NCBI GenBank assembly: GCA_030686995.1
Contig: CM060704.1
Location: 175,581,718 to 175,645,717 of the forward strand
Reading direction: 5' to 3'
Source: Artemisia argyi
Lineage: Eukaryota; Streptophyta; Magnoliopsida; Asterales; Asteraceae
Length of the DNA: 64,000 nucleotides
Shown here: positions 57,137-64,000 of the stretch, one piece after another
Layout: each line of letters starts with the position of its first letter
Position numbering within the stretch: position 1 is the first letter of the stretch
The notes under the pieces: generated by a model
Told to the model about the DNA's origin: nothing
The model's database searches: none
The model's input: only the letters and a program-made list of their open reading frames with translations
Position numbers and translations under genes: made by a program

Positions 57137-58872
57137 AATATTATGTTTTGTTTTTCCTTTCGGGGTTTCGTAATTTATGTTGCCTTTCCTTAAGATATGA
57201 TTACATTCCTTAAGATGTGTTATAAATGATTTTTTATTTTAATTTTTGTATTATTATAACATTTATCCACTAATCAAGTTAAATCACTATTAAATCACCT
57301 GATCAATAAGAAAGGCTTAATATTGCTTCGAACTAATCTTTGGTGAATGATCAATTGACACCTATGATTGTAAAAGTTGATGTTTCTTTGCCGATTTAAA
57401 CCTTTTATAGAAATTACTATAAAATTTACTATTTTTTTATTTTTCCCAAAATATTTTGTTTCTGTTCTCACAAACGAAAACTTAAAATAAATCAGTAAAT
57501 ACTGGTAACAATTATACCATTTAAGATCAGGTATGAATAACCAAACTCTTATAAAATTATATTAAAAATTCTACTTCCCAAAGCATTAATTGTTTAATAT
57601 TTACTACTGTAATGAATAGCTAGAAAATTTACCTTCACAATTGCATAATAGATACAATACAATATTTTTTACAATTTACACTATTAAAAATATTTAAGAA
57701 ACTAGAAAGTGCTTCGTTACCTAAAAAAGCACAATTTGTGGTATGGTAGGTAATTTAATGAGAGTTTTAGGAATTGTAGTTTTTAATCTGCAATACTTAA
57801 ACTTCTAAATGATTATTCATAAATAAATAAGAATATTTGTATAAGAATTGAGCAAAAGGACATTTTACTTTCTTATTTCTTTAGGAAAGCATGCTTTATA
57901 CTTTTTTGAATTAACGAAAGTCAATGTTCTTATTCCATGGATTAAAGAACAAGTAGTTATAAAGCAAGTATTAAAATAAGCTGGACCATAATTATTCTTA
58001 TAGAAGACTATTTACGTAGTAAGTAGCTAGAACGTAGTGATGCCAAAAGAAATATGACAAAAGTATACAAAAATCAATTTGAGTATTAATAAAATGGCAT
58101 CAAACTTTTCTTTGATTTAATGTGATGATATAAGCTTCACATACACTTTCAACAATCAATATACACATGTTGATGTCTTCTTACCAAACGGAGGATATAA
58201 TCTAATGTCGGACGTGAGTTCTTGATATTGTTTATAAGTAATCATATTGGAAGGTTGATGGTGTACACATCTCGTCCGAAGACAAATGCTTGACGCTCTG
58301 AACGTGATCACTGGCGTAAAGTCCATTGGGCTATCATAACAGAACCCGCCAATACACAAAATCTCAAGTCACGAAGCTTAACCCTCTAAGGAGTTTTAAC
58401 CTTCGAAGATGCAAACGGTCTGGTGCTAGATGACAAACATAATATCTTGTGGACCCTACCTGTGTAAAGGTTGTCCATTACCTGCGTGATGGTAACAACC
58501 ACACGTGGGCACGATCTCGAAGCATATTCTTGGAGCCCTCCTATTGGCTACAAAGAATATGCTCCCTCTTGGCTAATCCGGTCGAAACATGTGGCAAGCC
58601 TAGATCCTTTCCAGGGTTTACCTATAAATACCCGACTTACTCATTCATTTGAGGTATGTCATTTACCAACTTTCTACTTTCTCTCTCTAAAACGATACTC
58701 ATAACACACTAATGACTTACTCTTACTTCGGAGTCGGTTCGCAGGGTCTACCCATGCGTTTCCTCTAACCCAAGCATGCTCTTTGTCTTATTGCAAATAC
58801 CAAGTAGCATATAGAAGTAGCTAGCTTGCGTCTCCCGCAAGTTCTGATCCAGGTGCAGTTGTTTGTATGATC
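57137..58872. other. No intact gene; LTR-like promoter sequence near 58450-58860
   Basis: Most of it is AT-rich and unassigned. Around 58620 'ctataaatacccgac' followed by a C/T-rich leader resembles the TATA and start region of a gypsy-type LTR, but no direct repeat or primer site was found. Confidence 0.4.
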
Positions 58873-59019
58873 AAAGGTGATTTGCATATATCACTAATTG
58901 ATTTACACACTTAAAAGTATTATGTCTTGACATATATATTTTTAGATCACTTTTATACATGTTCACTCCTAAAAAAGTATAAATGTCAAGTCACAATACT
59001 TTTGAGTATGCAAATCAAT
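58873..59019. mobile_element. Mutator-type MITE, degraded copy
   Basis: The ends aaaggtgatttgcatat and (inverted) aattgatttgcatactc and an internal inverted 'tgtcttgacata/tataaatgtcaag' resemble 36148-36302. Confidence 0.45.
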
Positions 59020-59037
59020 TAATAAAGTGTCCAAATT

Positions 59038-60167
59038 GTTGGAATTTAAGTATCATGACATTCATATAATTAAACATACAATCACAAAGCACGCAGCGGA
59101 AGATATAGATCAATATAGCATATTTAGTTAACCTTAATTTAAATCCACAAAAGGTGTAGATTGGCGGGGACACCCTGACCCCGGGTGTCTTTTAGCACCA
59201 GCCATTGTCCACCCCACAAGGAATAGCTCTGGGCAACTCTCCTGGCCTAGTATGACACCAACTAGAGTGAGTCGAGACTCTCGGACTCTTGAGCTCTTAT
59301 CCACAAAGTCTCTCTAGTGAGCCTATAGATTTTGCGGAGGTAAATACCTATCTTAGAGTAAAATATCAGGAATGGGATTCGAACCCGAGTCTATTGACTC
59401 AAGAATGAAAGCCCACCCACTGGACCAATGCCCCAGTGGTAGTTAAGCTTAATTTAAATAGTAAACGTACATTGTTAGCATCCATGCAATTAGGGTTTAT
59501 GAAAATCCCTAACTTAATAAAAGATCAAAGAATAATATAAACCTTAAGTAAGGGTTTATACAACGACCCATAATTGGATCGATTACTTCACCACCAAAAA
59601 CCAAAGATAGGTTTTCTCTATGATCTCGCACATACGTACTATTAGCAATTCAATTAGAATGCTAGTTCAAGGATCATGAAAACAAGCTAAACACTTTAGT
59701 TACTCTCAAGATCAAACGCACAAATCCTAAGGTTTATGTAATTCGTTTATCAAGGAGTAAGAGGAGAGAAATAAGAAAAGAAAAGCTTGTCTAGGTTTTT
59801 CCAAGGATCACAAATTAATGAAACTAAAGTTTGTTTATATAGTGTGACAATTTGGTGACCAAGAAAACAATCCACCTCCTCTTAGGAGTGGGCTTCGGCC
59901 GATCTATGGAAAGGGAGAGGGATTCTAGATCTTTCTCTCCTTCTATTTGCATTTGGGTCTTTCTCTTTCGTCTAATGACCGTTAACTAACTACCGTTAAG
60001 TAATAACGACCGTTAGTTAGTTTTTTTGCGATTTAATAATTACTACAGTATATAACTGTTATATGAAAAATATATTTAATTAAATCTCATACATAACGCG
60101 TGCAATCTTATAAGCTCGAGTTTAAAACCGGACATACGCTTATAAATTATGTACACAAACCAACACA
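59038..60167. mobile_element. Possible solo LTR (TGTTGG...CCAACA)
   Basis: It starts TGTTGGAATTTAAG and ends AACCAACA, the short inverted termini expected of an LTR, with a SINE inserted near its left end and a hAT MITE at its right end. A matching 5-bp target duplication is not visible, so the call is tentative. Confidence 0.35.
59145..59439 (-). mobile_element. tRNA-derived SINE with 20-bp target duplication
   Basis: Flanks are TAGTTAACCTTAATTTAAAT (59125-59144) and TAGTTAAGCTTAATTTAAAT (59440-59459), with one mismatch. On the minus strand the head reads CACTGGGGCATTGGTCCAGT, with A box TGGTCCAGTGGG and B box GGTTCGAATCC, a clear RNA polymerase III promoter. The body after the tRNA-like head and the target duplication exclude a plain tRNA gene. 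Confidence 0.8.
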
Positions 60168-60620
60168 TAGGGGTGGAAACGGGCCGAGCCGAGCCCGAGC
60201 CTGCCAGAGCTCGAGCTCGGCTCATTTAAGTTTTAAAAGGCTCGAGCTCGAGCTCGGCTCGTGGAATATTATATAGGCTCGGGCTCGGCTCGTTTATACG
60301 AATTGGCCATGAAAAGTTAAAGCTTGGCTCGAGCTCGAGCTCGAGCTCGAGCTCGGCTCGTAATATATCTTTATTGAGCTCGTTAATAAGCTCGAGCTCG
60401 ACTCGTATATAAATTAAAATCATATTTTTGTTTAGGCTCGTTTAGGCTCGCGAGCCCAAACGAGCTTTTTACGTAAAGCTCGAGCTCGAGTTCGATTAAT
60501 AAACGAGCTGCAACTTAGGCTCGAGTTCGGGCTCAAGCTCGTTTAGGCTCGGCTCGTTCGAGCTTTTTACCGATCTGATCCCGAGCTTTTCACCAACGGC
60601 TCGGCTTATTTCCACCCTTA
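60168..60620. mobile_element. hAT MITE with GCTCGAGCTCGG repeats
   Basis: The ends TAGGGGTGGAAACGGGCC and (inverted) TAAGGGTGGAAATAAGCC are flanked by perfect CCAACACA (60160-60167, 60621-60628). It has the same architecture as 44171-44639. Confidence 0.85.
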
Positions 60621-60628
60621 CCAACACA

Positions 60629-61521
60629 TATCACCTCCCAATCATATTAAGAAGCTGGTAGGATTTTTATTGTTTCTATATTATAAAAATATATTTCATG
60701 CAATCAAAGGATATATTATGAAAGTCAATTTTCAAAAAAAAATAATATGTATTAAAACTGTAAAGTTGGCACTGGGTATCAGAATCTCTGATATGATCGA
60801 GATTCATGTGCAATAGGAGAAAAGAACAGGATCGATGTAGGTTATATTGGTTCGAAAAAATAAAGATTACGATAACGAAATAAAAGAGTTCAACAAATTT
60901 CGATGTATGGAATTTGCGTTTCTCGACATTGATATCTGAAATTACACCTTTCCCTATAAGAACGAAAGATGCTTTCTTCAAATGTACTAACATAAACAGA
61001 CATTAATATTAATTCAAATGTGTATAAATAAATAAGTGAATTACCCAAAATAACATATTGTGGGTTTAGGTAACCACAATATATTTGTATAACTTTATTC
61101 TGTTACGTGGCATGGTATGCTTTTCGTCACTTGACAAGTGGTTTTCAAAGATTATCCTTTTATAATTTAATAAGACATGATAGTTTTCATGGAAAGAATA
61201 AAAAAACTTGTACCTAATTTTTATATTATTGTTACCTACAAAATCTGTTACAAAATACTCGCGTAAGAGGAGGCCACAGTGCATGCATGCACCGAATTAT
61301 ATGTGTCATTTAGACGCATATAACAAAATACCTGCGTAAGTGGCCGCCGTGCATGCACCGAATTATATGTGCCATTTAGATGCATATAACGGTGTCATGG
61401 TATTACGGGTACACCGTTTTTTTTATGCGTGTCAATGTTGTTTGGATACGGAAATTATGAGGTCGTTTGTATTTTTATTTTTTGGTGAGTGAACGGATTT
61501 TTTGGTGTTCTGATTTTAAGG

Positions 61522-61560
<39 letters not shown>

Positions 61561-62224
61561 TTTAGAATTATTATAAGGCAAAAGACGATGCAATTGCGTA
61601 TGTAACTCGCGCCTATAGATCAGTGCACCTAACACTCTAAAAATTATGTGAAGTTAACTAAGAGTATTTATTTCCTAACCAAGTAACCAGTGTTACAGAA
61701 AAAGCTACAAATACACTGGTAACAATAATATTTGAAAAAGAATTGACGTGACCAAAAAATTTGCTTAAAACTACGTATGTGTCTTTTTGTATTAAGTAGA
61801 GCTCGGTTTTTTTTTTTTTTGGCTGGCTAATACATTGTTTATTTTTAATAAGTTCGTTCTACGAGTTAATAAGTTCCTAACAGCATAACTGGATTAAGGT
61901 CTTTATATATTTGGGTAACGCTAAATTAGCACAGAGAATAAAAGTAGAAAAAAAGCATGAATCATTGGATCGGGAAATTGATTGATAGTTACATTACAAT
62001 TAAAAAACCACAACTCGTTATCAGAAAGCGACTCTTTACCAACATTTACTGCCTTAAAATCATCTAGAAAAAAGAGAGTATATAAATATATTTGATATAA
62101 AATGCAAGAGTATTTTAAAGATCTCAACTTTATGTAAATCGGAAGAATGCAAATAAAAATGAGAGAATTACTGAAATGAACTTATACAAATGTATTTTAC
62201 GAAAATGGACCATCAAAAATGGTG
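60629..62224. other. No gene; tandem repeat and poly-T inside
   Basis: A roughly 70-bp tandem repeat (tgcatgcaccgaattatatg with catttaga-gcatataac) spans about 61250-61393. A T run spans about 61517-61558. No supported ORF was found. Confidence 0.5.
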
Positions 62225-62552
62225 TTACAAAAATCTACTAAGCGAGCAAAGTGAGGGGAGAGTAAGTGTTTCCCGCTATGTCCATTGTCGCCTTGTAGCA
62301 CCACATCATTTGAAATCGACGAGAAATGCTGGCGAGCAATGGTGGAGAGCAAGTGTTTCTCGTCAAATTGATTGTCTTTTAGCATCACATGACGAGAAAG
62401 GGTGGCGAGCAATGGTGGAGAGCAAGTGTTTCTCGCCAACTTGATTGTCTTTTACCAACACATCATTTTCAATATCCTTTGAACTTTTTATCTTCAAGCA
62501 AAAGAGGCGAGCAAATGTAAGTGGGGTTTGCTCACTTAGTAGATTTTGGTAA
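62225..62552. mobile_element. Possible MITE with internal 75-bp tandem repeat
   Basis: The inverted ends TTACAAAAATCTACTAAGCG and TTACCAAAATCTACTAAGTG enclose two copies of a unit starting gcgagcaatggtggagagca. A target duplication is not visible, and similarity may extend outward. The overlapping ORFs in both strands arise from this repeat. Confidence 0.5.
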
Positions 62553-63064
62553 AGTAATTTGAATGTGTTTATTTTTGTAATTGAGTAGGAGAAATGTTTA
62601 TTTTGATAATTTATTTAATAAAAATGATCTTTATAATATAAAATACTCTGTATATTATACATTCTGTTAAAGTTCAAGTTTCAACACAAGCTCACGCAAT
62701 AAACAAGTCCAATTAAGAATCATCGTTCTTTAAATTACGTCTGAAAATGATATACTCTGTACAAATATTATTGTATGTGATCAGTCGACGTAGCCACAAT
62801 AAAATATACATGCAAGCTATTGGAATAATCTAACATACGATTAAAACAATGCAAGAGTATTTTAAAGATATCTCAACTTGATTGTATTTTATGTACCAAC
62901 TAAGATGCTATTTTATTTTTCTAATAAACCATGTGTAGTTTATTCTGATTTTAGCAACGCCTACTTTATATTAACTCGGAAGATATATATATATATATTA
63001 TCTTGTTTTCCCTTGATCTTCAAACATGTTCTTTGTAACTTTTAGCAATAGCTAGGCATGTGCA

Positions 63065-63107
<43 letters not shown>

Positions 63108-63752
63108 ATTTAATTTTTACCCTTTTTATAATCACAAAAATGAGAAATTCGAACTTAACTCAAAGGTCACTGGAATTGTGCTATATGTTTATCTGAGAAA
63201 TACACCAAAAAAAGATATACAAAATCAGTGTTTTCCCATCGATTTAGATAAGATACTACTCAAATAAGATCCTTTGAGTTATCAAAACACTAAAAGTTTA
63301 AAGTGTGACCTAAATATTGTAAAGCATTCAACAAAATAATACTGTCATCTGGTTGATGGAAAACCCATAAAAGCTGATCAATAACTATTTTATTTATTTT
63401 GCTAACTTCAATATATATGCATGCATACTTACACATACCACATATTCACGTGTAACCCATATGAACTAGCTATATATGAATGAACATATATTATTACATT
63501 ATTAGTCCATATATTCAGGAGCGAAAGCAAGAATTTCAGTTAAAGTGGGCCGGTTGTATTTAAAACGTACAAAGTCATATTGATATATATCATTTTAAAA
63601 ATTAATCTACAGTGCTTGTTTTGTTGTTAAAGCTGTTCATTTATGAATTTTGTAAAGGGATCTGATACAAAAAACTAGTTAAAAAGTGACTTGTAATTTA
63701 AATAACTAATGAATAAAGTAAGTTAATTATGATGACTCAACACTCATCAGTC
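62553..63752. other. No gene; poly-T at about 63069-63101
   Basis: AT-rich sequence with a T run; nothing else recognised. Confidence 0.45.
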
Positions 63753-63970
63753 ATTCTACTAGATCCACCCATGCATTATTCATATATAACATCCTACGTT
63801 CATATATAATTATATAAATTATTATATATAAATGTATATGTGTCTTTTGGGAGCCTAGTGGATTCTACTAGATCCACCCATGCATTATTCATATATAACA
63901 TCCTACGTTCATATATAATTATATAAATTATTATATATAAATGTATATGTGTCTTTTGGGAGCCTAGTGG
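63753..63970. repeat. 109-bp perfect tandem duplication
   Basis: Two identical units starting attctactagatccaccc occupy 63753-63861 and 63862-63970, apparently without mismatch, so the duplication is recent. Confidence 0.92.
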
Positions 63971-64000
63971 GAGATGTGTATTTAGAGCTTCAATGAGCCA

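Noticed and set aside
59375..59439. tRNA gene suggested by A and B boxes
   Set aside because: The tRNA-like head continues into a SINE body and the whole is flanked by a 20-bp target duplication.

Overview
This is nuclear DNA of a flowering plant, most likely a eudicot. It is AT-rich and gene-poor, and it carries three well-formed plant host genes: a CRR21-type pentatricopeptide (PPR) editing factor, a DELLA-type GRAS regulator and an LRR receptor ectodomain. A fourth gene runs off the left edge. Most of the rest is transposable elements of every plant class. Some retroelement proteins (the LINE ORF1 remnants, the PB1-like Mutator protein) resemble families I associate with Asteraceae. That placement is an inference from memory, not a search result.

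Layout. 1-1477 (minus) is a 492-codon piece of a multi-pass membrane protein, followed by a tandemly duplicated upstream region (1519-6040) that has been invaded by a large palindromic element. 6.9-13.7 kb is a graveyard holding the 5' end of a copia element, hAT MITEs, two abutting mini-Helitrons and a LINE insertion. 14.7-15.8 kb holds the LRR receptor-like gene without a kinase. 17.1-21.3 kb is a nested stack (a CACTA element and a MITE in a gypsy-like LTR region, then a hAT MITE with a local duplication). 23-30.5 kb contains more MITEs, a miniature LTR element (TRIM), a copia 3' end and an inverted gene-fragment duplication. 31.3-33.9 kb is CRR21, with a broken duplicate of its 5' end at 34.6 kb. 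36-39 kb contains MITEs, one swollen by a CCA microsatellite. 39.4-43.5 kb is a complete Mutator-like element with a captured Dof gene. 46-52.3 kb has two more giant palindromic elements and a LINE ORF1 pseudogene. 52.8-54 kb has two SINEs. 54.4-56.1 kb is the DELLA gene. The last 8 kb is repeats.

The host genes do not form a pathway. CRR21 acts in chloroplast RNA editing, DELLA in gibberellin signalling, and the LRR protein would sit at the cell surface.

The most unusual pattern is a set of three near-complete palindromes of 1.56-1.78 kb. Each is bounded by a 9-10 bp target duplication, and each is filled with minisatellite or simple sequence running in opposite directions on the two arms. 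They look like foldback relatives of Mutator elements. A fourth Mutator-like element nearby has similar ends but carries a Dof gene (one stop codon inside the zinc finger) and PB1-like coding sequence instead.
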